NCBI RefSeq assembly: GCF_014838715.1 | Contig: NZ_CP061947.1 | Location: 5,074,001-5,138,000 of the forward strand | Reading direction: 5' to 3' | Source of the DNA: Algoriphagus sp. Y33 | GTDB taxonomy: Bacteria > Bacteroidota > Bacteroidia > Cytophagales > Cyclobacteriaceae | DNA length: 64,000 nucleotides | Part shown: positions 8,971 through 17,482 of the stretch, piece by piece | How the letters are laid out: every line of letters starts with the position of its first letter | Numbering within the stretch: the first letter of the stretch is position 1 | Translations under genes and position numbers: made by a program | The notes under the pieces: generated by a model | What the model was told of the DNA's origin: nothing | Databases searched by the model: none | The model's input: only the letters and a program-made list of their open reading frames with translations

Positions 8971-10668
8971 TTAATAGCCTCTGGCACCGCCGTCTTCACT
9001 GGAAGAATCCGAAGCACCGGTGTAGAGCCTTTTGGAAGCATCGTAAGTAATGCCCATCAGTACGCCTATATTGGTAGTAGGCGCAAGCGTATGTCCCATT
9101 TTTTCCAGTGCCTCTCTGGTATCAGGTGATAGCAGATCACGTTCATACAGTATACGGTCAGGCAACCATTGATGATGGATTTTCATGGCTTCTATCGCCC
9201 GATCCACTCGCATATCATAGGCCAAAACATTCAGTACTGTCTGGAAAACCGTGTTGATAATAGTCCTTCCTCCCGGACTGCCTATTACCAGATAGGGTTT
9301 CCCGTCTTTTGCTACGATGGTCGGGGTCATACTGGATAGCATACGCTTTTCAGGTGCCACTAAGTTAGGATCTGACCCGATTTGTCCGGTTAAAGTCGTC
9401 TTGCCCGGCACAGGGTTGAAATCTCCCATTTCATTATTGAAAATAAAGCCCAGCCTCTCTGATCCCATTTTTACGCCATATGAGTTCTCTAACGTATAAG
9501 TCATTGAGATCGCGTTGCCCTCTTTGTCTACTATTGAAAAATGGGTGGTATTTTCGCCCCCATAAGGATGTCCAAATTTTGTAGGGTCGCTGACAGACGC
9601 CTTGTTCATATCAAGATTTTCAAATCGCTTCCTTGCAAACTCCTTCGAAAGCAACCTGTCTAAAGGCATATCAGGATTAAAATCAGGATCTCCCAAGAAC
9701 TCTGCCCTATCAGCAAAAGCTCTTCGCATTGCCTCTGCCACCAGATGAACATAGGCTGTAGAGTTGAATTCAATCTCTGAAATATTGGCTTCTTCCATAA
9801 GATTCATCATCTCGATCAAGGCAACACCGCCCGAACTTGGTGGAGGCATGGAGTAAATATCATATCCATTGAAAGTTCCTTTCAGAGGCTCCCGCTCCAC
9901 AGCTTCGTACTTTTCCAGATCCTCGCGTGTGATGATGCCACCATTGGCTTTCATATAGTCTTCGATTTCCTGCGCCACCCAGCCTTTGTAGAACCCATCT
10001 CTTCCATTCTTTTGGATTTCTTTTAGTGTTTTTGCCAGCGCAGACTGCTTCCAAGTTTCTCCCGGCTTTACGATCTCCCCATCTTTTCCCCTGAAGTAAT
10101 TCTTCATTATATCTTCGGAAGGATCCCGGTTTGTCATTCGCATAGCTGCATTGTAGAGACCATAGGACATTGTAAACCCCTTTTTTGCCAATTTCACTGA
10201 AGGTTTCACCAATTCCGACCAAGGAAGTTTTCCGTACTTCTGATGCGCTTGATATAACCCTGCGACGGTTCCGGGCACTCCTACGGCCAAAAGCCCTTTA
10301 TGATTTGAATTATCCTTTATTTCCCCCTTTTCATCCAGAAACATGGTTGGACTTGCTGCCAAAGGTGCTTTTTCACGAAAATCAAAAGTGGTTACCTCTC
10401 CATTTGATTTCATAAACACCAAAAAGCCTCCACCACCTATATTACCGGCTTCGGGATGAGTCACTTCCAACGCAAAAGCCGTTGCTACGGCAGCATCTAT
10501 AGCATTCCCCCCTTTTTTGAGGATATCCACACCTACCTGTGAGGCGATCACGTGGTCTGAGACTACCATTCCATTATCGGCGTAGGTCTGCGCTTTAGCC
10601 GAACTTATTATAACGAGTAGGAGTATTGAGCAGCTCAATGCTGCGTTTCTGACAAAATTATTTTCCAT
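8971..10668 (-). CDS. ggt: Gamma-glutamyltransferase precursor
   Basis: 565 residues, the usual family length. A signal peptide (residues 1-27, ending SSAKAQ) targets it to the periplasm. The autoprocessing site is in ENTTHFSIVD: cleavage before T374 would free that threonine as the N-terminal nucleophile of the small subunit. The substrate-binding PPPSSGG (275-281) and the oxyanion-loop motif GSPGGRTI near the C-terminus are present. It hydrolyses gamma-glutamyl bonds, as in glutathione, or transfers the glutamyl group to water or amino acids. The next gene, an amino-acid permease 14 bases downstream, probably takes up the products. ATG start at 10668. Confidence 0.95.
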   Translation of the reverse strand: MENNFVRNAALSCSILLLVIISSAKAQTYADNGMVVSDHVIASQVGVDILKKGGNAIDAAVATAFALEVTHPEAGNIGGGGFLVFMKSNGEVTTFDFREKAPLAASPTMFLDEKGEIKDNSNHKGLLAVGVPGTVAGLYQAHQKYGKLPWSELVKPSVKLAKKGFTMSYGLYNAAMRMTNRDPSEDIMKNYFRGKDGEIVKPGETWKQSALAKTLKEIQKNGRDGFYKGWVAQEIEDYMKANGGIITREDLEKYEAVEREPLKGTFNGYDIYSMPPPSSGGVALIEMMNLMEEANISEIEFNSTAYVHLVAEAMRRAFADRAEFLGDPDFNPDMPLDRLLSKEFARKRFENLDMNKASVSDPTKFGHPYGGENTTHFSIVDKEGNAISMTYTLENSYGVKMGSERLGFIFNNEMGDFNPVPGKTTLTGQIGSDPNLVAPEKRMLSSMTPTIVAKDGKPYLVIGSPGGRTIINTVFQTVLNVLAYDMRVDRAIEAMKIHHQWLPDRILYERDLLSPDTREALEKMGHTLAPTTNIGVLMGITYDASKRLYTGASDSSSEDGGARGY

Positions 10669-10902
10669 ATGATTTTAAGGTTGGGCTAGTGGTTAGGGTA
10701 AAAATAAGAGAAAATCCCAAATCCTATTGTGAAGTTGTGACCAACGGAAGATTTGACTTTTAGTGATCCTATATCTCCTAGAGAGAGGAAATCACATACC
10801 TGCACTTCCTAACCTTGCCTATCAGATTGACTCGTCAAAAAAAGGTCTTTTAAACAAAGTAAATTCGGACGTTTGAACAAAGTCACCTACTTTAAACACT
10901 CC

Positions 10903-10910
10903 TAATTTTG
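10903..10910 (+). promoter_or_regulatory. Promoter -7 element (TAnnTTTG) of the SDR gene
   Basis: TAATTTTG is a perfect match to the Bacteroidota -7 consensus and ends 24 bases before the ATG at 10935. The nearest TTTG upstream (10872-10875) is farther away than the usual -33 spacing, so only the -7 element is claimed. The surrounding 10669-10934 gap separates divergent genes. Confidence 0.45.
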
Positions 10911-10934
10911 TCTTAATCAAAAACAAATAAGACC

Positions 10935-11927
10935 ATGAGACAAAACAATTATCAGGGCGCATTGCAGAAACCAATTGGTTCTGGATTTAACGCCAAATCT
11001 ACGACTACTGAGGTGATCAACGGTATTGATCTTATAGGGAAAATAGCCATCGTAACAGGTGGAAACACGGGTATCGGACTGGAAACTACCAAAACACTGG
11101 CTGCCGCGGGAGCCACTGTCATTGTACCTGCAAGAACCATGGAGAAAGCAAAACGAAATCTCGACGGCATTGCCAACGTGGAATTGGAGGAGATGGACTT
11201 AATGAATCCCGATTCTATTGACCTCTTTGCCCAAAAGTTCATTGAATCGGGCAGACCCCTTCATTTACTGATCAATAATGCGGGGATCATGTGGGTTCCG
11301 CTGCGCAGAGACAGACGGGGTATTGAGTCGCAATTAGCAACCAATTATTTAGCGCTGTTTCAGCTTACTGCCAGATTGTGGCCGGCACTTAAGAAAGCAA
11401 ATGGCGCCAGAGTAGTGAATGTCTCTTCTCACGGACATCAGTTTGCCCCATTCAATTTTGAGGATCCTAATTTTCTGACTAGAGAATATGAAACACTACA
11501 AGGATACGGTCAGTCCAAAACAGCAGTGAATCTCTTTTCACTTGAGTTGGACAATCGGGCACACGAGTCAAAAATACGAGTGTACAGCGTTCATCCAGGT
11601 TCCATTGGCGGAACGGAATTGGGAAGAGAGGCACCGCTGGAATTATTCCGGAAAATGGGTTTCTGTGATGCCGAAGGCAATATACTACCGGAAGTAGCTG
11701 CCTCGTTGAAAACTATTCCACAAGGTGCTGCCACTACAGTATGGTGTGCCACTTCACCGCAGCTCAATGGAATAGGAGGTGTCTATTGTGAAGATGGAGA
11801 TATTGCCGAACTAGCCCAAGACAGTGCCATGTCTGCCGGGGTAAAGGCCTATTCATTGGATAAAGCTGCTGCCGGCAGGCTGTGGAAATGGAGTGAGGAA
11901 ATCACCGGAGTGGAATTCAGTATGTAA
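10935..11927 (+). CDS. Short-chain dehydrogenase/reductase
   Basis: 330 residues of classical SDR type. The Rossmann cofactor motif is VTGGNTGIG (about residues 40-48), NNAGIMW marks the central strand, and the catalytic YxxxK is YGQSK with a serine upstream (NVSSHGH). It uses NAD(P)H to oxidise or reduce an alcohol/ketone; the substrate is unknown. It is somewhat longer than the 250-residue core, resembling retinol dehydrogenase/WW-domain oxidoreductase-like SDRs often annotated as generic oxidoreductases. The AraC-type regulator 62 bases downstream on the same strand may control it. A good -7 promoter element lies just upstream. Confidence 0.88.
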   Translation: MRQNNYQGALQKPIGSGFNAKSTTTEVINGIDLIGKIAIVTGGNTGIGLETTKTLAAAGATVIVPARTMEKAKRNLDGIANVELEEMDLMNPDSIDLFAQKFIESGRPLHLLINNAGIMWVPLRRDRRGIESQLATNYLALFQLTARLWPALKKANGARVVNVSSHGHQFAPFNFEDPNFLTREYETLQGYGQSKTAVNLFSLELDNRAHESKIRVYSVHPGSIGGTELGREAPLELFRKMGFCDAEGNILPEVAASLKTIPQGAATTVWCATSPQLNGIGGVYCEDGDIAELAQDSAMSAGVKAYSLDKAAAGRLWKWSEEITGVEFSM

Positions 11928-11989
11928 TCGACATGAGCTGATTATTTTGTATCATAGGACTACTGAAAAAGTGTATCTTAAACGATATC

Positions 11990-12790
11990 ATGGAATTTAA
12001 AGCAAAATATATAACAGATGACATTAAGCTCTCCTCCTATGAGGACAAGTTTTTTAAATCGGACATCATGTTCGATCATCACATGCTGGTGTGGTTCATT
12101 TCGGGAGAAACCAAGATTGTGCAGGCCGATGCCACGTATATATTTAAGAAAGGAGATATTTTCCTTATCCCTAGAAATCAACTTGCTACCATTATCAATT
12201 ATCCGAAAGATGGCAGGCCACACAAAAGTGTGGTCATGCATCTTTCTACAGGCAGACTACGCGAATTTTATGGTAAACTTAACGTTAAAGTCAAAGCAAC
12301 AGAGCAGCGAATCCTTCATTATCGCGACCATCCCTTATTGGAAAGCTGCCTCTCTTCTTTGATTCCGTACTTCGATATGAAAGAACTTCCCGAGGAGATT
12401 GCTTCTTTGAAGATTGTTGAAGCGATCAGTATTTTAAGAAGCATTGATAAAGGAATTGACCATATATTAGCAAATTTCGAAGAACCGGGAAAAATCGATC
12501 TGATCACCTATATGGAGAAGAACTTCATGTTCAATTTGCCTTTGGAGAAGTTCGGCTACCTTACAGGGCGAAGTCTCACTACATTTAAACGTGATTTTGG
12601 AAAAGCATTCAATACCACTCCCCAACGATGGCTCACCCAAAAGCGTCTGGAGCTGGCACACTACCATTTTGTGGAAAAGAAAAAGAGACCCATCGAGGTT
12701 TGTTATGAAGTGGGCTTTGAAAACCTGTCGCATTTTTCATATGCTTTCAAAAAACATTTCGGGTATGCGCCTTCTTCGTTGATTCAATGA
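11990..12790 (+). CDS. AraC-family transcriptional regulator
   Basis: 266 residues. The N-terminal part (about 1-120) looks like a cupin-type sensing domain (beta-rich, with GDIFLIPRNQ). The C-terminal 100 residues hold two helix-turn-helix units of AraC type: LEKFGYLTGRSLTTFKRDF and the conserved second unit VCYEVGFENLSHFSYAFKKHFGYAPS. It binds DNA in response to a small ligand. It follows the SDR gene closely, so regulation of that gene or of itself is plausible but unproven. ATG start at 11990. Confidence 0.9.
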   Translation: MEFKAKYITDDIKLSSYEDKFFKSDIMFDHHMLVWFISGETKIVQADATYIFKKGDIFLIPRNQLATIINYPKDGRPHKSVVMHLSTGRLREFYGKLNVKVKATEQRILHYRDHPLLESCLSSLIPYFDMKELPEEIASLKIVEAISILRSIDKGIDHILANFEEPGKIDLITYMEKNFMFNLPLEKFGYLTGRSLTTFKRDFGKAFNTTPQRWLTQKRLELAHYHFVEKKKRPIEVCYEVGFENLSHFSYAFKKHFGYAPSSLIQ

Positions 12791-12890
12791 AAAATCAATT
12801 GATGATTTTGAAACTCGGTAAAGTGCTTACCATTTAAGCCATACAATAGCCCAATCATGCATTATCAATCTCATCATTAATCCGGATAAC

Positions 12891-14036
12891 ATGCCGAAGC
12901 GATTTGTTGAATACACTTCCGTGGCACAAGACTTTACTGCCAGATATCCGCTAGTGGCGTACGTAGGCACTCAGGTAAGTTATTGGACTATTGCAAACCT
13001 TCTCCTTGCTATAATTGTCAGTCTGCTGTCGCAAATAATTGCGTTACAGTTCAAGCTGCCTTTGTTCGTGAGTCCGGTTTCCCTGATTTTGGTAGCTATG
13101 GCTTTGGGCATGCTCTATGGAATTAGCTTAGGGGTATCGGATTATTTTCTTGACAGAAGTTTCTTTAGAAAGCTATCGCTGGGAAAAGTGATTCTTATTA
13201 AGGCATTCGGATCATTGGCACTTTTGATTCTTCTGTTGTTTTTGCTGCGTTTTGCGCTTTTTGACTTTCTGATTGTACCATCAGTCGGTAGCCCTTCTGC
13301 CCTATTGAATGAGGAATCATGGAGACTTTCATTCTATTTGCTGCTGATCTATTATTTATTTACGACCTTGATTATCAATTTTGTCAACCAGGTCAACAAG
13401 AAGTATGGACCGGGTGTATTGGCACCGTTGCTTTTGGGCAGGTACCGCAATCCTAAAGAGGAAAATAGGATTTTTATGTTTATGGATTTGAAATCATCCA
13501 CCACCATCGCCGAACAGTTGGGGCATTTGAAATATAGTTCCTTTATAAGGGACTGTTTTTGGGATATCAACAAAGTGCTATTTCCCTTCAGAGCACAGGT
13601 TTATCAGTATGTGGGAGACGAAATCGTTGTTACATGGCCTGTTTCCGTAGGGGTAAAGAACCACTTCTGCATCCGTTTTTATTTTGCCTGTAAACAACAG
13701 TTTCTGAGCCGGGCAGAGCATTACAAAACAACCTACGGTTTACTTCCAGAGTTCAAGGCCGGTATGCATATGGGTAAGGTAACTGCTGTGGAGATAGGAG
13801 AAATAAAGAAAGATATTGCATATCACGGTGACACGCTAAATACAGCTGCCCGAATACAAGGTGTGTGTAATGATTACAAAGAAAACATTATAGTTTCTGA
13901 CTATGTGATAGAGAGACTTGGGATAGATCCACGCATGAAAGTCAAAACACTCGACAAGGTCCTATTGAGAGGAAAAACAGAAAAAATAGGGATTGTGAGT
14001 GTGGATTGGATTGAAGCGGAAGAAAAAGTCATCTAA
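12891..14036 (+). CDS. Membrane-bound class III adenylate/guanylate cyclase
   Basis: 381 residues. Four hydrophobic segments (about 30-52, 58-80, 98-128, 145-166) form a membrane domain, followed by a class III cyclase catalytic domain. The two metal-binding aspartates are D199 (FMDLKSST) and D243 (YVGDEIVVTW), and the GDTLNTAARIQG helix carries the transition-state residues. It should convert ATP (or GTP) to the cyclic nucleotide. This is the second class III cyclase in 10 kb, of different architecture from the receiver-cyclase at 4565-5605. No cyclic-nucleotide-binding regulator was seen in the window. It stands alone between AraC and a 511-base gap. Confidence 0.88.
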   Translation: MPKRFVEYTSVAQDFTARYPLVAYVGTQVSYWTIANLLLAIIVSLLSQIIALQFKLPLFVSPVSLILVAMALGMLYGISLGVSDYFLDRSFFRKLSLGKVILIKAFGSLALLILLLFLLRFALFDFLIVPSVGSPSALLNEESWRLSFYLLLIYYLFTTLIINFVNQVNKKYGPGVLAPLLLGRYRNPKEENRIFMFMDLKSSTTIAEQLGHLKYSSFIRDCFWDINKVLFPFRAQVYQYVGDEIVVTWPVSVGVKNHFCIRFYFACKQQFLSRAEHYKTTYGLLPEFKAGMHMGKVTAVEIGEIKKDIAYHGDTLNTAARIQGVCNDYKENIIVSDYVIERLGIDPRMKVKTLDKVLLRGKTEKIGIVSVDWIEAEEKVI

Positions 14037-14365
14037 TTACGACATTAAGAAACAGGACGTGCAAGCGGTTGAGGTCTTTTTATTTGGATTCCTTATTTCT
14101 TAAAGTCAGAAAGAGTAAAAGATACTCTCCCCAGAATCTACACTGGCAGCAATTCAATTACCTCTGAAAAAATTGTTGACGTTAAGACCGCGCAAGAGCG
14201 GGTGGATTAATAGGCTATGGAGTTTTCTAAAGATTTGTGAATCCTGAATGTCGGCTGGTTTCTAAAAACCTACACAGGTTTATTTTCATAAAACACCTTA
14301 CTTTCAAGACAAAAGTACAGAAGAGAAAACATCAAAAAACTTGTAAGTTGCGATGTTTAAAACCT

Positions 14366-14390
14366 GTCATTTTTTCAGTGAAAAACTGAC
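14366..14390. promoter_or_regulatory. Imperfect 25-base palindrome upstream of hsp20
   Basis: Arms GTCATTTTTTCA and TGAAAAACTGAC around a single central base match at 11 of 12 pairs. It lies about 160 bases before the hsp20 ATG and could be an operator; it does not match CIRCE. Confidence 0.35.
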
Positions 14391-14441
14391 AAAATTTACT
14401 CAAATCCAAATTGGCATTTGACTTGTTTTTTTTACTTCACG

Positions 14442-14453
14442 GAATCGCGATTC
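14442..14453. promoter_or_regulatory. Perfect 12-base palindrome upstream of hsp20
   Basis: GAATCGCGATTC reads identically on both strands and lies 94 bases before the hsp20 ATG. It is a candidate operator; the binding protein is unknown. Confidence 0.35.
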
Positions 14454-14547
14454 TTTTGTTAGTCGCCTCCTTCGATAGTCATGTATAGATCAGGATACTT
14501 ATCGGATTAGGCACGTTTATTTGTTGAACTATTAAAATTGTAAAGCA

Positions 14548-15009
14548 ATGAACACATTAATGAAAAGAAACAGTTTAAGCCCTGCCACCACTTTATTCGA
14601 CGATTTTCCCAGCAGAGGTTTATTTGATTGGTTGGATTCGGCCGGCATCGGCCGAACAAGCGAAAGCAACACCCTACCCCGTGTAAATATCGCTGAAACC
14701 GGGAATGATTTTCGGGTAGAGATGGCTGTCCCGGGCATGAAAAAGGAAGACTTTAAAGTGGAACTAGACAACAATACCTTAACTATTCAAGCTGAAGTAA
14801 CCGAAAATTCAGAGAATCGCAACGATGACGACGTGGGCTATACCCGGCGGGAATTCAGCTATCGTTCTTTTAAAAGATCCTTCTACTTGCCAAATACCGT
14901 AGAGAATGACAAAATTGAGGCAAAGTATCAAGAGGGGATCCTTCACCTAGTCATTCCGAAGCGGGAAGAGGCTAAGAGAAAACCTGCAAGAACTATTCAA
15001 ATCACCTAA
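14548..15009 (+). CDS. Hsp20/alpha-crystallin small heat-shock protein
   Basis: 153 residues. A variable N-terminus (1-45) precedes the alpha-crystallin domain (about 48-140): PRVNIAETGNDFRVEMAVPG at its start, the YTRREFSYRSFKRSFYLP segment, and the AKYQEGILHLVIPK strand near the end. Small heat-shock proteins are ATP-independent holdases that form oligomers with unfolded cytoplasmic proteins. The gene stands alone, with two palindromes upstream and a strong terminator just after the stop, so it is a single-gene transcript, probably stress-induced. The usual IxI-type tail is represented by RTIQIT. Confidence 0.95.
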   Translation: MNTLMKRNSLSPATTLFDDFPSRGLFDWLDSAGIGRTSESNTLPRVNIAETGNDFRVEMAVPGMKKEDFKVELDNNTLTIQAEVTENSENRNDDDVGYTRREFSYRSFKRSFYLPNTVENDKIEAKYQEGILHLVIPKREEAKRKPARTIQIT

Positions 15010-15013
15010 CTTA

Positions 15014-15052
15014 AGTGTGGGCAGTTCTCAAAAGACTGCCCACACTGTTTTT
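15014..15052 (+). terminator. Rho-independent terminator of hsp20
   Basis: A 12-base-pair perfect stem (arms 15014-15025 and 15035-15046, GC-rich with GTGGGCAGT) with a 9-base loop, followed by a T-run at 15048-15052. It begins 5 bases after the hsp20 stop. Confidence 0.9.
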
Positions 15053-15228
15053 CTAATTTCTTTTGGAACTAAACTTTCCAAAGGAGTTGTACGCTAGTAT
15101 ATTCCGGTAAATATGAAGCTTCCCCGCCACTAAAAACTACTTGATAAGTAGACCATTTTATAGCATCGGGTAGCATCTTTCTAGGCTAGATTCTACAGGA
15201 ATGATGTTTAACAAAAAGTTGTACAAAA

Positions 15229-15447
15229 ATGAATAAAAGCTCTTTTCTGGATTACTATAAAACCATACTCGAAAAAGTAAGTTTTGATCAAAAGCTGCTT
15301 GAGAAAGAATATAAAAAAGCAAAACAGTTACTAAAAGTTTCTGAAGTAAGGGAACTGGATTATTGGATGCATCATAAAGGACTTGCCCACAAGTTGAACC
15401 CTCTTTCCCTTGATCAAAATAAAAATAGGATCGGTGATTTTCATTGA
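15229..15447 (+). CDS. Small conserved-type hypothetical protein
   Basis: 72 residues, not recognised as a named family. It is charged and helical (FLDYYKTILEKVSFDQKLLE, then KEYKKAKQLL), rich in K, E, L and Y, with no signal peptide or membrane helix, so it is probably a cytoplasmic helical protein. It sits alone between the hsp20 terminator and prfA. The amino-acid composition is natural and the opposite frames are not open, which supports it as real; the function is unknown. Confidence 0.6.
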   Translation: MNKSSFLDYYKTILEKVSFDQKLLEKEYKKAKQLLKVSEVRELDYWMHHKGLAHKLNPLSLDQNKNRIGDFH

Positions 15448-15719
15448 ATTTTTTATGCCAATTTGAGAAAGTTGCTAAATCGGCAAGGATGTTATATTCC
15501 TACATTGATGGAAAAATGTCCATCTTGGTCATCATTATTGGCTCCACTCAACTCAATAGGCTACAACTGCCAATCAATTTAAATCTTGCCGACCGGGGGT
15601 CAGACGCAATGGACAGAACAGAATAGTGTTCTAAAGTATTTCATTTCAAATTCTCCAGCACCTCTTACTGTTCTGTTTTATTAGTTACGCTTGATATTCT
15701 GCCTCCCGGGAAATTTGCC

Positions 15720-15727
15720 TACTTTTG
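15720..15727 (+). promoter_or_regulatory. Promoter -7 element of prfA
   Basis: TACTTTTG matches TAnnTTTG. Transcription would start near 15732, downstream of the TTG at 15725 that would extend the prfA frame, so it fixes the prfA start at ATG 15746. A TTG at 15691-15693 is the nearest -33 candidate but is spaced rather far. Confidence 0.55.
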
Positions 15728-15745
15728 CGCAGCGATTTAAATACT

Positions 15746-16825
15746 ATGCTGGACAAATTACAATCAATCAAAGAACGCTTCGAGGAAGTCGGGCAATTAA
15801 TAGTTCTGCCGGAATCCATGACGGACATGAGCAAATATGCCAAGCTGACCAAGGAATACAAGGACTTGGAAAAAATTGTAAAAGTCTATGATGAGTACAA
15901 TTTGGTCGTGCAGAATATCGTCAGTTCCAAGGAGGTTCTGGATAAAGAAAAAGACCCTGATTTCAGGGAAATGGCCAAAGCTGAATTGGAAGAGCTGAGA
16001 CCCAGAAAAGAAGCGCTCGAGAATGAACTGAAGCAATTGCTGATCCCTAAGGATCCAAATGATGCCAAAGATTGTATTCTGGAAATCAGAGGAGGAGCGG
16101 GCGGTGATGAAGCCTCCATTTTTGCAGGGGATTTATTCCGTATGTACCAGCGCTTCTGCGAAATGCAAAATTTAAAATTAACCGTACTCGATCTGACATT
16201 TGGTTCTGCAGGAGGATATAAAGAAATCATTGCCACTATTTCCGGAGGGGATGATGTATATGGAAGGATGAAATATGAGTCTGGAGTCCATCGTGTACAG
16301 CGTGTACCTACGACAGAATCCCAGGGACGTGTACACACCTCTGCCGCCTCTGTGGCAGTATTGCCTGAGATGGATGAAGTGGAAGTAAACATAGACATGA
16401 ACGATGTGCGAAAAGACACCTATTGTTCTTCAGGTCCAGGTGGACAATCTGTGAATACCACATACTCGGCAGTACGTCTGACCCACGAACCTTCAGGGCT
16501 GATTGTGACCTGTCAGGATGAAAAGTCTCAAATCAAGAACTTCGAAAAAGCCCTGAAAGTGCTGAGATCGCGCCTTTACGAAATCGAACTGGCCAAGCAC
16601 AATGATGCCGTGGGGGCTCAGCGCAAATCTATGGTCGGTTCCGGAGATAGATCTGATAAGATCCGAACTTACAATTATCCACAGTCAAGAGTCACAGACC
16701 ATAGAATCAATAAAACTGTGTATAACCTCCCCGAGGTAATGGATGGACATATTGAGGATTTTATATCCGCATTGAGATTTGCCGAAAATCTTGACAGGAT
16801 GAACACCAGCGGATTAGAAGAATAG
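15746..16825 (+). CDS. prfA: Peptide chain release factor 1
   Basis: 359 residues, the standard RF1 length. It recognises UAA and UAG and triggers peptidyl-tRNA hydrolysis on the ribosome. The codon-recognition motif PxT is PTT in RVPTTESQGRVHTSAA, and the catalytic GGQ is in SGPGGQSVNTTYSAVR, with the glutamine that is normally methylated. The N-terminal helical domain (1-100) precedes the RF-1 core. The frame could be extended to TTG 15725, but the predicted promoter overlaps that codon, and MLDKLQSIKERFEEV is the usual RF1 beginning. It is monocistronic as far as can be seen, followed by an acetyltransferase after 83 bases. Confidence 0.97.
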   Translation: MLDKLQSIKERFEEVGQLIVLPESMTDMSKYAKLTKEYKDLEKIVKVYDEYNLVVQNIVSSKEVLDKEKDPDFREMAKAELEELRPRKEALENELKQLLIPKDPNDAKDCILEIRGGAGGDEASIFAGDLFRMYQRFCEMQNLKLTVLDLTFGSAGGYKEIIATISGGDDVYGRMKYESGVHRVQRVPTTESQGRVHTSAASVAVLPEMDEVEVNIDMNDVRKDTYCSSGPGGQSVNTTYSAVRLTHEPSGLIVTCQDEKSQIKNFEKALKVLRSRLYEIELAKHNDAVGAQRKSMVGSGDRSDKIRTYNYPQSRVTDHRINKTVYNLPEVMDGHIEDFISALRFAENLDRMNTSGLEE

Positions 16826-16908
16826 GCTGGGCATTTGCATAAATTTGCTTAGAATTTATTGATTCTGCGATTAGCCTGTTATCTTGAAGAATTAACCATC
16901 TGACTTTT

Positions 16909-17433
16909 ATGATTATTACCGGAGAAAGAGAAATAAGACTAGTGACCTGGAATGAGGCTCATTTTCATCAACTCTATCCCTTGGCCAATAATCCGAAGAT
17001 TGCAATGAATCTAAAGGACAGCTATCCTCAGCCTTACACAATCCATGATGCACGCTATTGGATAGAGCATAATCAGAAGTTCAACCCTCCACAGAATTTT
17101 GCTGTGGAATTTGAGGGAAGATTGGCAGGGTCTATAGGTTCTGAGCGGGGGAAAGATGAACTCCGCACCAACATGGAGTTGGGCTTTTGGATAGGTGAGC
17201 CCTTTTGGGGCAAGGGAATTGCGACTGAAGCTGTGAAATTGTACACCAAGTATATTTTCGAGAAATTCGACATCGAGCGCATTTTTGCCCAAGTCTATGA
17301 TTTCAACGGACAATCCATGAATGTCTTGGAAAAAGCAGGTTATTTCCCAGAGGCTATTTTGAAAAAGGCTTTTGTGAAAAACACCACCGTGGGAGACATC
17401 TTCCAATATGTAAATATCCGGGGAGAACAATAA
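16909..17433 (+). CDS. GNAT-family N-acetyltransferase (RimJ/RimL-like)
   Basis: 174 residues. The GNAT fold is seen in ELGFWIGEPFWGKGIATEAV, where the acetyl-CoA pyrophosphate loop (Q/RxxGxG/A type) reads FWGKGIAT, followed by the late motif QVYDFNGQSMNVLEKAGY. This layout resembles RimJ/RimL and SpeG-type enzymes that acetylate protein N-termini, antibiotics or small amines. The substrate is not readable from the sequence. It ends 46 bases before the convergent end of the large secreted protein; an AT-rich inverted repeat between them may end both transcripts. Confidence 0.88.
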   Translation: MIITGEREIRLVTWNEAHFHQLYPLANNPKIAMNLKDSYPQPYTIHDARYWIEHNQKFNPPQNFAVEFEGRLAGSIGSERGKDELRTNMELGFWIGEPFWGKGIATEAVKLYTKYIFEKFDIERIFAQVYDFNGQSMNVLEKAGYFPEAILKKAFVKNTTVGDIFQYVNIRGEQ

Positions 17434-17463
17434 CCAAAAAAATACAGGTACTATCCTGAAAAA

Positions 17464-17482
17464 TAAGTATAGCCTATACTTA
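17464..17482. terminator. Possible bidirectional terminator between convergent genes
   Basis: A perfect inverted repeat, TAAGTATAG and CTATACTTA around one central base, lies between the plus-strand acetyltransferase and the minus-strand secreted protein, and includes the latter's stop codon. It is AT-rich and without a long T-run, so it is a weak candidate. Confidence 0.35.

Larger units (their letters stand above)
14037..14547. other. 511-base gap upstream of the small heat-shock gene
   Basis: No convincing gene or structured RNA was seen. It contains an imperfect palindrome at 14366-14390 and a perfect 12-base palindrome at 14442-14453, both placed to regulate the hsp20 gene that starts at 14548. 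No perfect TAnnTTTG element was found near that ATG. Confidence 0.5.

Noticed and set aside
15444..15626. 60-codon frame between the small protein and prfA
   Set aside because: Overlaps the end of the 15229-15447 gene, has no motif and irregular composition.
15725..15745. TTG-started N-terminal extension of prfA
   Set aside because: The TTG overlaps the TAnnTTTG promoter element (15720-15727), so it would not be in the message, and RF1 normally starts at MLDKLQ.
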